Assembly (NCBI GenBank): GCA_964576195.1
Contig: CAZNUD010000003.1
Span: forward strand, 4,285-68,284
DNA from: UBA2658 sp964576195
GTDB taxonomy: Bacteria; Bacillota; Clostridia; Oscillospirales; Oscillospiraceae
Direction of reading: 5' to 3'
DNA length: 64,000 bases
Shown: one piece after another, positions 35,181 through 43,827 of the stretch
Layout: every line of letters begins with the position of its first letter
Position numbering within the stretch: the stretch's first letter is position 1
Notes under the pieces: model-generated
Database searches by the model: none
Seen by the model: the letters and a program-made list of their open reading frames with translations, nothing else
Told to the model about the DNA's origin: nothing
Position numbers and translations under genes: made by a program

Positions 35181-36644
35181 TCACTGACCGTTGACTATGG
35201 TGATATATCTGTAATTATCATCGTAAAACACTGTGTAAAAGGAGCCGACAACGGTGCTAACACTTTTTATATCAGTGCGGTCTTCGATCTCAGATTTCAA
35301 AAAAACGAAACCGCTGAAAAAATATACCTCACCGCCATCGTAGTCAACTTCTGTTTTCAGTAGTCTACCTGTAAAGGATTTTGCTGGGGAAACGAACAGC
35401 CTGCCTGCCAACATCCTTGCAATCACTACATCCCCGAGCTTACATTCCTCAAGACCAACCACCTGGTTTGCGGCGTATTCCACTCCGCCTATGACTGTGC
35501 CATCGGCATTAAGTCTTTCCACCAGCGCCACATATTGAGGCACCGGCGCCATGTAGCTTATAAGCTCATCCCCGTAAAACACATAGCTTCCCGCCGGCGC
35601 TTTGAAGCTATCGGGGTCAAATCCTTCTATTTCTACCGCTTCGGTGAGTACGGCCTCGGAATTATAAACTGTAAGCTTATCTGAAATCTTTGTGACAGTG
35701 CCAAAGGCCTCCTCGAAGCGCTTTTGATTGTCTACGGCCACCTTAAGGGTAACGGTCTGGGATTCGTCACCTATATAGTAAACGCGGTTTTTAAGGCCGG
35801 GCTCGCCGTTTGTATATGCAACGGCCCGGTGGCCCAAAAGCTCAAGACCGGTGGCATATTCAAAGGGTCTTTCGCCCAAAACTGTTATGCCCGGATCTCC
35901 GTTAACGGAGTTTTGGCTGACGATGTCGTGAAAAACCGTTTCCTTACCGTCGGCCTCAACAATGCCGTAAATCTGCGCGGCTATGGTATTGTCCAGAGCC
36001 TGGGTGCCGTCCTTTGGACGGTATTCATTATTCTTTGAGTAATAGCTAACCTGCTCGAGCCGAGTGATACCATTAAAGATATATAGGGCCGCCTCCTCGC
36101 GGGTGACGCTTCGGCTTGGGTCGGCATCCGTTATGTTAGCAAAAATGCCCTTGGCAAAGCCGTCCTTAGCGGCGGCAACCTCCCAAGAGGGGCCACTGTA
36201 CTCGCCCTTTTGCCCATAGCCTGTGGCGCAAAGCATCATCTTGACAAGCTGATAGCCAGTGACCTTTCCGGAGGGATTAAATCTTCCGTCTCCCACACCG
36301 ACGATGACACCGTTTTCCACAGCCCAATAGACGTAAGGGGCCGACCATCTGTCAGCGTCCATGTCGGAAAATCCTGGAGCCATGCGAGGTAAGTCCATAA
36401 CGCCCTGCTCGCCTATTACCGCAAAGGCAATCATTTTAACTGCCTCCTCACGGGTAATACTGCCGGTGGGGTTGAAGGTGCCGTCCATATATCCGCTTAG
36501 AATACCCGCGCCGTGCATAACGCCCACAGGGATCTTATAGGTAATGGTGTCCTCGTCCTTAAAATCGGCAGAGGCCACACCAAGCCCAGCAAGCATTGCC
36601 GCAAGCGCGGCACATAAACAGATTTTTATTAGGTATTTCTTCAT
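35181..36644 (-). CDS. SLH-domain cell-surface protein (487 residues)
   Basis: Signal peptide (KKYLIKICLCAALAAMLAGLGVASA) followed by three S-layer homology repeats over about residues 30-215, each with the hallmark FNPTGSITREEAVKM, FNPSGKVTGYQLVKM or SRSVTREEAALYI. SLH triplets anchor proteins to pyruvylated cell-wall polymer. The remaining ~270 residues are beta-rich with no recognised domain. A ribosome site AAGGGAG precedes the ATG, with its own promoter at 36692-36720. It points away from the recombinase cassette and from the larger SLH gene at 38.4 kb, so the two SLH genes are divergent around that cassette. Confidence 0.9.
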   Translation of the reverse strand: MKKYLIKICLCAALAAMLAGLGVASADFKDEDTITYKIPVGVMHGAGILSGYMDGTFNPTGSITREEAVKMIAFAVIGEQGVMDLPRMAPGFSDMDADRWSAPYVYWAVENGVIVGVGDGRFNPSGKVTGYQLVKMMLCATGYGQKGEYSGPSWEVAAAKDGFAKGIFANITDADPSRSVTREEAALYIFNGITRLEQVSYYSKNNEYRPKDGTQALDNTIAAQIYGIVEADGKETVFHDIVSQNSVNGDPGITVLGERPFEYATGLELLGHRAVAYTNGEPGLKNRVYYIGDESQTVTLKVAVDNQKRFEEAFGTVTKISDKLTVYNSEAVLTEAVEIEGFDPDSFKAPAGSYVFYGDELISYMAPVPQYVALVERLNADGTVIGGVEYAANQVVGLEECKLGDVVIARMLAGRLFVSPAKSFTGRLLKTEVDYDGGEVYFFSGFVFLKSEIEDRTDIKSVSTVVGSFYTVFYDDNYRYITIVNGQ

Positions 36645-36691
36645 CTGAACAGCTCCCTTGGATAAATCATAGAGCGCAGTTATACTGCGTG

Positions 36692-36720
36692 GATATATTA
36701 TGCAAATATTCTAGTATCAA
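36692..36720 (-). promoter_or_regulatory. Local promoter of the 487-residue SLH gene
   Basis: Minus-strand TTGATA (36715-36720), 17-bp spacer, TATATC (36692-36697). A short hairpin (CGCAGT-TAT-ACTGCG) lies in the leader. Confidence 0.55.
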
Positions 36721-36794
36721 ATTGTTACAATTGCAAGCCCTTTGGGTAATAAGTAACACAATTGCAAGAAAGACTTTGGCCGTAAAAGAGGATT

Positions 36795-36822
36795 AAAAAA
36801 CCCGCTATTGGCGGTTTGTTTC
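36795..36822 (-). terminator. Possible minus-strand terminator upstream of the SLH gene
   Basis: Minus-strand CCGC-CAATA-GCGG stem (extended by AA/TT with one bulge) followed by six T residues. It would stop transcription entering from the recombinase cassette before the local SLH promoter. The stem is short, so this is tentative. The rest of the gap up to 37042 is AT-rich with no ORF. Confidence 0.4.
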
Positions 36823-37042
36823 AGAGTTTTTGTTAATGCCCTTGTTTAGGCCATTGCTTTGCTTTTATTATTAGTGCCTGCCGGAAAGCACATCAGAATA
36901 AAACAACTGCGAAAGATTTGTTTAAATATTTTATATTATAAGAGCTAATTAAATATTTGGCCGTTTTCCGGGCATAATTTAATTACAACACTTAATGGTT
37001 TGTTTATCCTATTTAATCCATTAAAGCCCAATGCGGCCAAAA

Positions 37043-37066
37043 AACCGTAAATTTGGTTATTTGCGA
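37043..37066 (+). repeat. Left inverted repeat of the recombinase cassette
   Basis: AACCGTAAATTTGGTTATTT followed by GCGA. The first 20 bases are exactly the reverse complement of 38296-38315; after one mismatch, CGA also matches 38292-38294. The unit is itself partly palindromic (AACC...GGTT around AAATTT), as tyrosine-recombinase core sites tend to be. Confidence 0.9.
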
Positions 37067-37092
37067 TTCTTTGGGATCTCTTTAGCGTTATT

Positions 37093-37121
37093 ATGTTAAC
37101 ATAAGCCAAATGCAAGGTCAA
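37093..37121 (-). promoter_or_regulatory. Outward-facing promoter inside the recombinase cassette
   Basis: Minus-strand TTGACC (37116-37121), 17-bp spacer, TAACAT (37093-37098), reading out through the left inverted repeat. The -10 lies in a 14-bp perfect palindrome, TTATGTTAACATAA (37091-37104), that could bind a regulator or the recombinase. After inversion this promoter would face the 848-residue SLH gene. Confidence 0.55.
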
Positions 37122-37216
37122 CAAGGCTAACCCAAGTGTAATAAAAATGTAACAGACGTTTAAGCGTTCATTTCAGTAATAAATAGAGAAGAATTAAACT
37201 AGGGGGAAATGAAAAA

Positions 37217-38200
37217 ATGCGCATTTTACAAGGCGATTCTCGGACAATCAGGCCCTTTTTTTGGGGACTTCTGCGGAGCAGTCCGGAGCCTGGCTTTTCA
37301 TGGCTGCTAGACGATTGGCTGCGGAGTGTTCGCCCGAAGCTGAAAACCACCACGTTTGCGGCCTATTTAACCATTGTTGAGCGACATTTGCGGCCGGCCT
37401 TCGGTTCATTACGGGTATCTGAACTGACGGAAAATGACGTTTGCGACTTCCTCAGCGCCCAAAGCGCCGAGCCAAACAATCTTGCCCCCAGCACAGTTCG
37501 CAGCATTGCAAACGTTTTGCGGGGAGTTATCGGACACGGGCGAAACTTTGGCTGCCGGGTGGAACCTTCTGTCTGCCGCTGCAATTTAAATGGGGCTAGG
37601 ACGGGTATACATGTTTTTTCAGACTCCGAACAAGGTCATATTGTTTCATATTGTAGCGCAAATCCCTCATTTAAGAATATTGGCATCCTTATTTGTTTAA
37701 ATACGGGACTGAGGCTGGGGGAGATTTGTGCGCTTAAATGGGGCGATATTTCACCCAACGAGGGGATTTTAAGCGTTTGCCGGACACTCTCCCGGGTCCG
37801 TTGCACAGACGAGGAGGAGGCGGCGACGGCAACGGAGCTTCATTTTGGTGAGCCGAAAAGCGTAAATTCCCGGCGAAAAATCCCCCTTTCCGCACAGTTG
37901 GAGGAGCTGTTGGGTCATTTTCGTCAGGGGGAGGGATGTTTTGTACTCTCCGGCAGCGAAAAGCCCGTGGAACCGAGAAGTATGCAGCGGCATTTTAAGG
38001 TGGTTCTCCGTAGGGCGGGGGTCACGGACAGAAATTTTCATGCCCTGCGGCACACCTTTGCCACCAAATGCGTGGAAAAGGGCTTTGATACAAAGTCCTT
38101 AAGCCTTATTTTGGGGCATTCGGACGTTAGCGTTACACTTAACACCTATGTTCATCCCTCCATGGAACGGCTGCGATCTATGATGGCGCTATTGGACTGA
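37217..38200 (+). CDS. Tyrosine recombinase (integrase/invertase)
   Basis: 327-residue site-specific recombinase. An N-terminal SAM-like core-binding domain (FAAYLTIVERHLRPAFGSL) precedes the catalytic domain with the complete set: Arg in NTGLRLGEICALKW, Lys around SVNSRRKIPL, H-x-x-R in HALRHTFATKC, His in LGHSDVSVT and Tyr in NTYVHP. AGGGGG lies 10 nt before the ATG. It is the sole gene between inverted repeats and is followed directly by a terminator, so it is most simply the enzyme acting on those repeats. Lack of other mobile-element genes, and placement between surface-protein genes, argue for an invertase rather than a phage integrase. The first ~30 residues are atypical. Confidence 0.9.
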   Translation: MRILQGDSRTIRPFFWGLLRSSPEPGFSWLLDDWLRSVRPKLKTTTFAAYLTIVERHLRPAFGSLRVSELTENDVCDFLSAQSAEPNNLAPSTVRSIANVLRGVIGHGRNFGCRVEPSVCRCNLNGARTGIHVFSDSEQGHIVSYCSANPSFKNIGILICLNTGLRLGEICALKWGDISPNEGILSVCRTLSRVRCTDEEEAATATELHFGEPKSVNSRRKIPLSAQLEELLGHFRQGEGCFVLSGSEKPVEPRSMQRHFKVVLRRAGVTDRNFHALRHTFATKCVEKGFDTKSLSLILGHSDVSVTLNTYVHPSMERLRSMMALLD

Positions 38201-38252
38201 GGAGTAAAGAAGCGCCTGCATACATTAAGGCCGGATATGTCAAAATAAAACT

Positions 38253-38288
38253 AAAAAACGCCCTCCATTAATTGGGAGGGCGCTTTTA
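38253..38288 (+). terminator. Terminator of the recombinase gene
   Basis: CGCCCTCC/GGAGGGCG stem with an 8-nt loop, A-rich before and CTTTTATT after, ending 3 bp inside the right inverted repeat. It isolates the downstream SLH gene from recombinase transcription. Confidence 0.8.
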
Positions 38289-38291
38289 TTG

Positions 38292-38315
38292 TCGTAAATA
38301 ACCAAATTTACGGTT
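38292..38315 (-). repeat. Right inverted repeat of the recombinase cassette
   Basis: Reverse complement of 37043-37066 with a single mismatch (T at 38295). It lies 116 bp upstream of the large SLH gene's ATG. Confidence 0.9.
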
Positions 38316-38431
38316 GTTGCATGTGCATTTTGGTGTATTCGCCTGATGGTATTTGGCTGCTTTTTCCATTAGGCGCTTTACATATATTTAGACCCCGCAG
38401 GGGGTACTACATTAAGGAGGAGTTTCATACT

Positions 38432-40978
38432 ATGAAATCTCTAAACAGAACACTTTCACTTGTTCTTGTTCTGGTTATGGTCATGGGCCTGTTCGGCATT
38501 GCCGGAGCGACCTTCACCGACAAAGACCAGATCGAGAACACCGAAGCTGTTGAGGCCATGACCGCCTTGAATATCATTAACGGTAAACCCGACGGCAGCT
38601 TTGACCCCACTAGCATCGTTACCCGTGCAGAAATGACCAAGATGATTTGTGTTGCTCTTAACAGCGGCAAGAACCCTATTCTTGGCACCCTTACAACACC
38701 CACCTACTCAGACATAAAGGGTAACTGGGCAGAATCTTACATCGAATACTGCTCCAAGCTGGGCGTTGTTGCAGGAACAGGCAACGGCACCTTCAAGCCG
38801 GAGAACACTGTTTCCGGCACCGAGGCCGCAAAGATGCTGCTGGTTGCCATGGGCTACGACTCCGCAATCGAAAGCTTTGTAGGCGATGGCTGGGAAATTG
38901 GCGTGAATATTCGCGCTAACCAGAAGGATCTGTTTAAAAACCTTTCCATTAACCCCTCCGCCGGTCTTTCCAGAGACGATGCGGCGCAGATGGTTTACAA
39001 TGCTCTGAATGCTTTGCAGGTTGAATATGATTATAAGCTTGTTACAGAAAATGGTCAAGTAGTAACTCGTCCTATCCTTAAGAACAAAGCTCTTTCCCTC
39101 ATTGAGGACAAGTTCGCCATGGAAGTTGCCTACGGCCTTATCACAGAAAGCAGCTACAACGAACTTACAAAGAAGTACACCTACACATTAGCAGCCAACA
39201 CCCTTGCCCTTGATCAGGCTCCGGCCACCATCGAGAGCACAAATGACTACTCCGAAATGTTTCAGATGAATGCCAAGGTTCTTTACAGCGATGACACCGT
39301 TTATGGAGTGTTTGCTGCAAAGTCCCAGGTGGTTCTTGGCGCAGTTGCAGCCCAGCTTCCCGCAATATCCGCCTCCGCCACCAGCTTTAAGCTTGACGGC
39401 ATCACATACAAGCTCTCCGGCGCTGCAAACACTATTAATGTTATTAACTTTAACACCACTACCAGCACCACCCTTAACCTTGCCGCAGGCACTGCCGGCT
39501 CCATGCCCAGCGTTGCCCTAAGTCTTATCGACAGAAATGCCGATGGCAAGATCGACGTTGCTGTAGCTCAGCCCTACACCGTTGAGAAGGTTAGCTATGT
39601 TGGTACTACCACCGTCACCACCACAGCAGTTCCCTCCGGCGTTGCAGGCTCCATAAGCCTTGAAAATGACAAGGTTTACGAGGGCATCGCCAAAGGCGAC
39701 TATGTTGTAAAGCACGCTGCTGTCAACACCGTAGACGGCACCGACACCTACGAGAAGATCAACCTCCTTGCAGGCAAGGTAGGGAAGACCAGCGGTGCAA
39801 AGGTTAACATTGGCGGCGTTTGGATGGTTAATGCCACCGGCGGCACTCTTTCCCTTGGCACCGAGTATGAAAACATTGCCCAGGTTAACGGCTTTATCTT
39901 TGCCGCAACCGTAAAGACCGCATCGGTTACAACCGACAGCTATGCAATAGTTATGAACGCTGCCGGGGAATCCGGACTTAACGGCCCCCAGGCAAAGCTC
40001 TTCCTATCTGATGGCACCACAAAAATTGTTGATACCGCAGCCGACTATTCCAGCTCTCTGACAGCAGGCACTCTTGTTACCTTTGCAGAGAACAGCTTGA
40101 CTAAGGAATATACTCTAACTGCCCTTGCCCTAGAAACTGCCTCCACCTGGTCAGGCTATGACAAGTTTGTTACCGATGGCGCAGATGCCGACAGCGTACT
40201 AAGCTATTCCTACACCAATAGCACCATTGAGGGCCTTGGTATTGCAAACGACGCAATTGTGTTTGCCAAGGTTTCCGCAAACAGCTACAAGATGATCACC
40301 GGCGCTGAGCTTAAGTCCTACCGCACGGCAACTGTTACCGCTGCTCTTGCAAACACCAGCAAGACCACCGGCTTTAGCACCGTTGTTATGATCTATGCCG
40401 ACGTAAGCGGCGTTGCAACCGGCAGCGAGCTTTACGGCTACGTAACCGCCGACGTGGGCACCGTCCTCGGCGGCGCCGATGGCAAGACCCCCGTTTCAGA
40501 AATCACCTTCTGGGACGGCTCTAAGACCGTTACCAAAATTGCCTCCGCAAACTACACCAGCACCGTTGTTGTAAGCACTGCTCTATCTAAGGGCGACGTG
40601 TTCTCCTACACCGAGGATGCAAACGGCATTATCACTCTGTTGGATGGCGACACTGTTGCCGAGAAGGTTCAGTTCATTTCTCCCGCAAAGGCAGCAGTTG
40701 TTGCCTATGACGGCGACGAGAACATGATGCTCACCGACAACACCGGTGTTTACGGCACAGCAACCGCCAAGAAGCTCACAGATAAGACCGTTGTTATTTA
40801 CATCGACTCTGAGAACATGAAGGGCGTTGAGGGCGGTGCAATTTCTCTGGCAACAGAGACAGAAGTTCCCGACACTTACACCACAAATGTCAGCTTCCTT
40901 GATGCTACCGTAGCAGGAGTTACCGCATACAGAGAGCTTACTCTGATTCTTGTGGACGTTTCCAACAACATGCAGTAA
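38432..40978 (+). CDS. Large SLH-domain surface protein, probable major S-layer-type protein
   Basis: 848-residue exported protein. Signal peptide at residues 1-27 (LSLVLVLVMVMGLFGIAGA), then three SLH repeats to about residue 200 (FDPTSIVTRAEMTKMI, FKPENTVSGTEAAKML, NPSAGLSRDDAAQMV). The remaining ~640 residues are Thr/Ala/Val/Ser-rich, beta-type, with no cysteine-rich or catalytic motif seen, as in S-layer lattice proteins. Codon use is highly biased, indicating strong expression. I take ATG 38432, with AAGGAGGAG upstream; the frame is open for 37 codons before it, without a ribosome site. No strong promoter is visible in the 116 bp between the right inverted repeat and the ATG, which is relevant for the inversion hypothesis. 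Confidence 0.9.
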   Translation: MKSLNRTLSLVLVLVMVMGLFGIAGATFTDKDQIENTEAVEAMTALNIINGKPDGSFDPTSIVTRAEMTKMICVALNSGKNPILGTLTTPTYSDIKGNWAESYIEYCSKLGVVAGTGNGTFKPENTVSGTEAAKMLLVAMGYDSAIESFVGDGWEIGVNIRANQKDLFKNLSINPSAGLSRDDAAQMVYNALNALQVEYDYKLVTENGQVVTRPILKNKALSLIEDKFAMEVAYGLITESSYNELTKKYTYTLAANTLALDQAPATIESTNDYSEMFQMNAKVLYSDDTVYGVFAAKSQVVLGAVAAQLPAISASATSFKLDGITYKLSGAANTINVINFNTTTSTTLNLAAGTAGSMPSVALSLIDRNADGKIDVAVAQPYTVEKVSYVGTTTVTTTAVPSGVAGSISLENDKVYEGIAKGDYVVKHAAVNTVDGTDTYEKINLLAGKVGKTSGAKVNIGGVWMVNATGGTLSLGTEYENIAQVNGFIFAATVKTASVTTDSYAIVMNAAGESGLNGPQAKLFLSDGTTKIVDTAADYSSSLTAGTLVTFAENSLTKEYTLTALALETASTWSGYDKFVTDGADADSVLSYSYTNSTIEGLGIANDAIVFAKVSANSYKMITGAELKSYRTATVTAALANTSKTTGFSTVVMIYADVSGVATGSELYGYVTADVGTVLGGADGKTPVSEITFWDGSKTVTKIASANYTSTVVVSTALSKGDVFSYTEDANGIITLLDGDTVAEKVQFISPAKAAVVAYDGDENMMLTDNTGVYGTATAKKLTDKTVVIYIDSENMKGVEGGAISLATETEVPDTYTTNVSFLDATVAGVTAYRELTLILVDVSNNMQ

Positions 40979-41014
40979 TTCTTAACCCCGGCAGGCTCGC
41001 GGCTTGCCAAAGAT

Positions 41015-41059
41015 AAAAAAGGGCACTCTCTTTCCTCCAAGGAAGAGAGTGTCCTTTTT
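41015..41059. terminator. Terminator after the large SLH gene
   Basis: A-run, then GGGCACTCTCTT/AAGAGAGTGTCC stem (one G-U), then TTTTTG; it lies between convergent genes. Confidence 0.9.
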
Positions 41060-41082
41060 GTTGGTATGGCCGGGGATTGCCG

Positions 41083-41709
41083 CTAAACTTTAACGCCCAT
41101 AAACTGCTCCCCCAGCATTTCATAAAAAGCCTTTCCGGCAGAGGATTCTGTAAGCGCGGCTTCTAAGGCATTTGATCTGTCGGCTCGGACCATCGCCTCA
41201 ATTGCCACATCCGTACTGAAGTCGCTGTTCTCTATAATAGCTTCATGCTCCTGGAGAATACGCCTTGCCCGTTCGTAAAAGCCATAGTCGCAGGATATTA
41301 AATACTCCTTCCACTGGGCCATTTCCTCAACACCCGCAGCCTCAAGAGCCATTTTTGCGGCCTTTGAATAGGCGCGTACAAGTCCCCCGGTGCCAAGGAG
41401 AGTGCCACCGAAATAGCGGGTGATCACGCAAGTGACGTTTTGTATCTTCTCCCCGGTAAATACATTCAGCGTGGGCATGCCGGAGGTGCCCGAAGGCTCA
41501 CCATCGTCTGAATAGCGCGTTATGTTATTCTCCCTGATAATGTATGCAAAGACATTGTGTGTGGCATCTCTGTGTTTCTCGCGGGTCTCCCGCAGACGGC
41601 AAAGGGCGTCCTCCTCGCTGTCCGTGCGCCACACCCTGCCGACAAACCGGGAGCGCTTTTCTGTAAATTCCGCCTCCCCATAGCCGGCGGGGACTAAATA
41701 ACTAATCAT
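41083..41709 (-). CDS. YigZ/IMPACT family protein
   Basis: 208-residue member of the UPF0029/IMPACT family. The N-terminal domain has the signature THNVFAYI, then YSDDGEPSGTSGMPTL and ITRYFGGTLLGTGGLVRAYSKAA (residues ~50-130); the C-terminal ferredoxin-like domain follows. Eukaryotic IMPACT modulates Gcn2; the bacterial role is unclear. It is the last gene of an hflX-GNAT-yigZ unit, 4 bp after the acetyltransferase. Confidence 0.9.
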   Translation of the reverse strand: MISYLVPAGYGEAEFTEKRSRFVGRVWRTDSEEDALCRLRETREKHRDATHNVFAYIIRENNITRYSDDGEPSGTSGMPTLNVFTGEKIQNVTCVITRYFGGTLLGTGGLVRAYSKAAKMALEAAGVEEMAQWKEYLISCDYGFYERARRILQEHEAIIENSDFSTDVAIEAMVRADRSNALEAALTESSAGKAFYEMLGEQFMGVKV

Positions 41710-41713
41710 AATC

Positions 41714-42280
41714 TCAGATTATTCTGGCCTCGGCATGCCGTCTTTGCTCTTCACGGCGCGCCGCCCATTTTTCCCTGTTAATTGAATAGAACAGCCCCAT
41801 TCTTCTTTCTCCAAGGAGCTCCACATCTTGTTCCAAATGGAAAGCGTAGTCAAAGCCGCACTTTTCGATTACGCGCTTTGACTTTTCGTTGCCCTCATAG
41901 TGCGCGCACCAAACTCTGTTGCAGCGCAACCAGTCGAAGCAGTAATCCAGCATTGACTCCACGGCCTCGGGAACCAAGCCGTGGCCCCAAAATGGCACGC
42001 CTATCCAATAGCCTATCTCCTTCTCCTCCTTATAATCCGGGCAGCGGCAGTTTATAAGACCAATGCTGCCTATGGCCTCATCTCCGCCCTTTAGGGTGAG
42101 AGCATAGGTATTCGGAGCAGAGAGAACGTCTTTAATTACCTTAAGGCTTTCTTCCACGCTTTTGTGAGCGGCCCATCCGGCAGCAGGGCCTATGCGTTCG
42201 TCGCTGGCATATTTATAAAGTGCCTCGGCATCGCTTTCCTTCCATGGGCGAAGCAGCAGGTTAATGGTCTCAATTTTCAT
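41714..42280 (-). CDS. GNAT N-acetyltransferase (RimJ/RimL-like)
   Basis: 188-residue acetyltransferase of the Acetyltransf_3 kind. It opens IETINLLLRPWKESDAEALYKY; the acetyl-CoA region is IGYWIGVPFWGHGLVPEA near residue 90, followed by VWCAHYEGNEKSKRVIEKCGF. These enzymes acetylate N-termini of ribosomal proteins or small amines; the substrate is unknown. The start at 42280 lies 11 bp inside the hflX end with an AAAGGAGG site 8 nt upstream, so it is coupled to hflX. Confidence 0.88.
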   Translation of the reverse strand: MKIETINLLLRPWKESDAEALYKYASDERIGPAAGWAAHKSVEESLKVIKDVLSAPNTYALTLKGGDEAIGSIGLINCRCPDYKEEKEIGYWIGVPFWGHGLVPEAVESMLDYCFDWLRCNRVWCAHYEGNEKSKRVIEKCGFDYAFHLEQDVELLGERRMGLFYSINREKWAARREEQRRHAEARII

Positions 42281-43550
42281 GGGAAACACCTCCTTTAATA
42301 TAATCCTTTATTTTGCTCCAAATCTCGGGGCGTATAACAGCCTGAACCCCGATTCCCTCCTCCACGTACTCGCTTTCTATAACCGCACCTTCCCGGCGGA
42401 GCATATCCAAAACACCCGCCTGAGAGTAGGGTAGAAGTAAATCAACTCTTTTTTTATGGTTTTCCAAAATACGGGATAAGGCTTTTAAAAGCTCAGATGT
42501 GCCCTCGCCGGTTTTGGCGGAGAGGCAGACGATGTTCTCCCCATGGGGCAGCTCCCCTAAAAAGTTGTCGCACTTATTAAAAACGCGCATACAGGGGGTG
42601 TGTTCGGCGCCAAGCTCAGATATAAGGCTGTCAACTATATTAGCCTGATTTTCCCAGTCGGGGTTTGAAAGGTCTATCACGTGCAGCAGCACGTCGGCAA
42701 AAGCCAATTCCTCCAGCGTGGCCTTGAAGGCGGCAACCAAGTGGTGAGGGAGCTTTCTGATAAAGCCGACGGTGTCTGAAAGAAGCACCTCCTGGGTATC
42801 GCTCACATAAAAACGGCGGGTGGTGGTATCCAGCGTGTCAAAAAGGCGGTTTTCGGCGGAAATTTCCGCACCGGTCAGATAATTTAAAAGTGTTGACTTG
42901 CCGGCATTGGTATAACCCACAAGGCAAACCACCGGCATAGCGTTTTTCTCTCTTTTCCGGCGCTGAGTGCCACGAACCCTGCGAACCTCCTCCAGTTCCT
43001 CCCGAAGCTTTTGGATCTTGCGGCGAATGTGGCGGCGGTCACTTTCCAGTTGGGTTTCTCCCGGGCCGCGGGTGCCTATGGGTGATGAAGCACCGGAGGC
43101 AGTTTGGCGCACAAGGTGCTGCCACATGCCTGTAAGTCGGGGCAGAAGATACTCATACTGGGCAAGCTCCACCTGAAGCTTTCCCTCACGGGTATGGGCT
43201 CGCTGGGCAAAAATATCCAAAATAAGGCCGCTGCGGTCAAGTACCTTTACCCCCAGTTCCTCTGTGAGTACACGCATCTGCGAGGGGGAAAGCTCGTTAT
43301 CAAAAACGGCTAAATCGCAATCATTATTTTGCACCATCTCCTTAAGCTCCTTTACCTTGCCCTCACCTATGAAGCTGCGCGCCTCAGGTGTGGCTCGGTT
43401 TTGAAGGAGATAGGCTACCGCCTCCCCGCCAGCCGTTTCAACAAGGGCGGCAAGTTCCTCCATGCTGGTTTCTGTGGAACGCTCTCCCTCATCCATTGAG
43501 GCGGCGGAAAGTCCGGCAAGGATAGCTCTCTCTTTTTCTGCTCTCTCCAT
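42270..43550 (-). CDS. hflX: Ribosome-associated GTPase HflX
   Basis: 426-residue HflX, a GTPase that splits stalled or hibernating ribosomes. The N-terminal HflX domain includes DRSGLILDIFAQRAHTREGK and the glycine-rich GPGETQLESDRR linker. G1 is GYTNAGKSTLLN near residue 212, G3 LSDTVGFIRKLPHHL, G4 NKCD. GGAGGT lies a few bases before the ATG. First gene of a three-gene minus-strand unit. Confidence 0.96.
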   Translation of the reverse strand: MERAEKERAILAGLSAASMDEGERSTETSMEELAALVETAGGEAVAYLLQNRATPEARSFIGEGKVKELKEMVQNNDCDLAVFDNELSPSQMRVLTEELGVKVLDRSGLILDIFAQRAHTREGKLQVELAQYEYLLPRLTGMWQHLVRQTASGASSPIGTRGPGETQLESDRRHIRRKIQKLREELEEVRRVRGTQRRKREKNAMPVVCLVGYTNAGKSTLLNYLTGAEISAENRLFDTLDTTTRRFYVSDTQEVLLSDTVGFIRKLPHHLVAAFKATLEELAFADVLLHVIDLSNPDWENQANIVDSLISELGAEHTPCMRVFNKCDNFLGELPHGENIVCLSAKTGEGTSELLKALSRILENHKKRVDLLLPYSQAGVLDMLRREGAVIESEYVEEGIGVQAVIRPEIWSKIKDYIKGGVSHEN

Positions 43551-43758
43551 TAATACCTCCGTTTATTTCAGGCTTCACACTTATTATTGCGAAGCATTGT
43601 TTAAAAAAATTTGCCGAAGTGGATAATCTTATTTTGTCCCACTACGGCGAAAAATGCAACATATTTTTATTGATGCATCTGGCCGCGGGGCTTTCTTTAT
43701 ATAATGCACAGCTGTTAGCTTGCTTTTTAACTGATTTGCATTAAAGATAAAAAAGCCC

Positions 43759-43791
43759 TCAATCGCTATGATTACGGGCTTCCAACTTATG
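43759..43791 (-). terminator. Minus-strand terminator-like hairpin
   Basis: On the minus strand, AAGCCCGTAATC-ATAGC-GATTGAGGGCTT is followed by TTTTATC. No intact minus-strand gene ends here; it may be left over from an older insert. The stretch 43551-43758 upstream of hflX shows no ORF or RNA gene. Confidence 0.5.
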
Positions 43792-43827
43792 GTGTATAAT
43801 ATAAATTCAAAGCAAAAACAGCTTTAG

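Larger units (their letters stand above)
37043..38315. mobile_element. Putative invertible cassette carrying its own tyrosine recombinase
   Basis: A 1.27-kb segment bounded by inverted 24-bp repeats and containing only a tyrosine recombinase gene, an outward promoter near the left repeat (37093-37121) and an outward intrinsic terminator just inside the right repeat (38253-38288). It lies between two divergent SLH-protein genes. Inversion would exchange which flank receives the promoter and which the terminator. The architecture is visible in the sequence; the switching is inferred. Confidence 0.6.

Noticed and set aside
37217..38200. The recombinase as a prophage or ICE integrase
   Set aside because: No phage or conjugation genes, no tRNA target and no direct-repeat att sites at this locus; instead inverted repeats flank the single gene.
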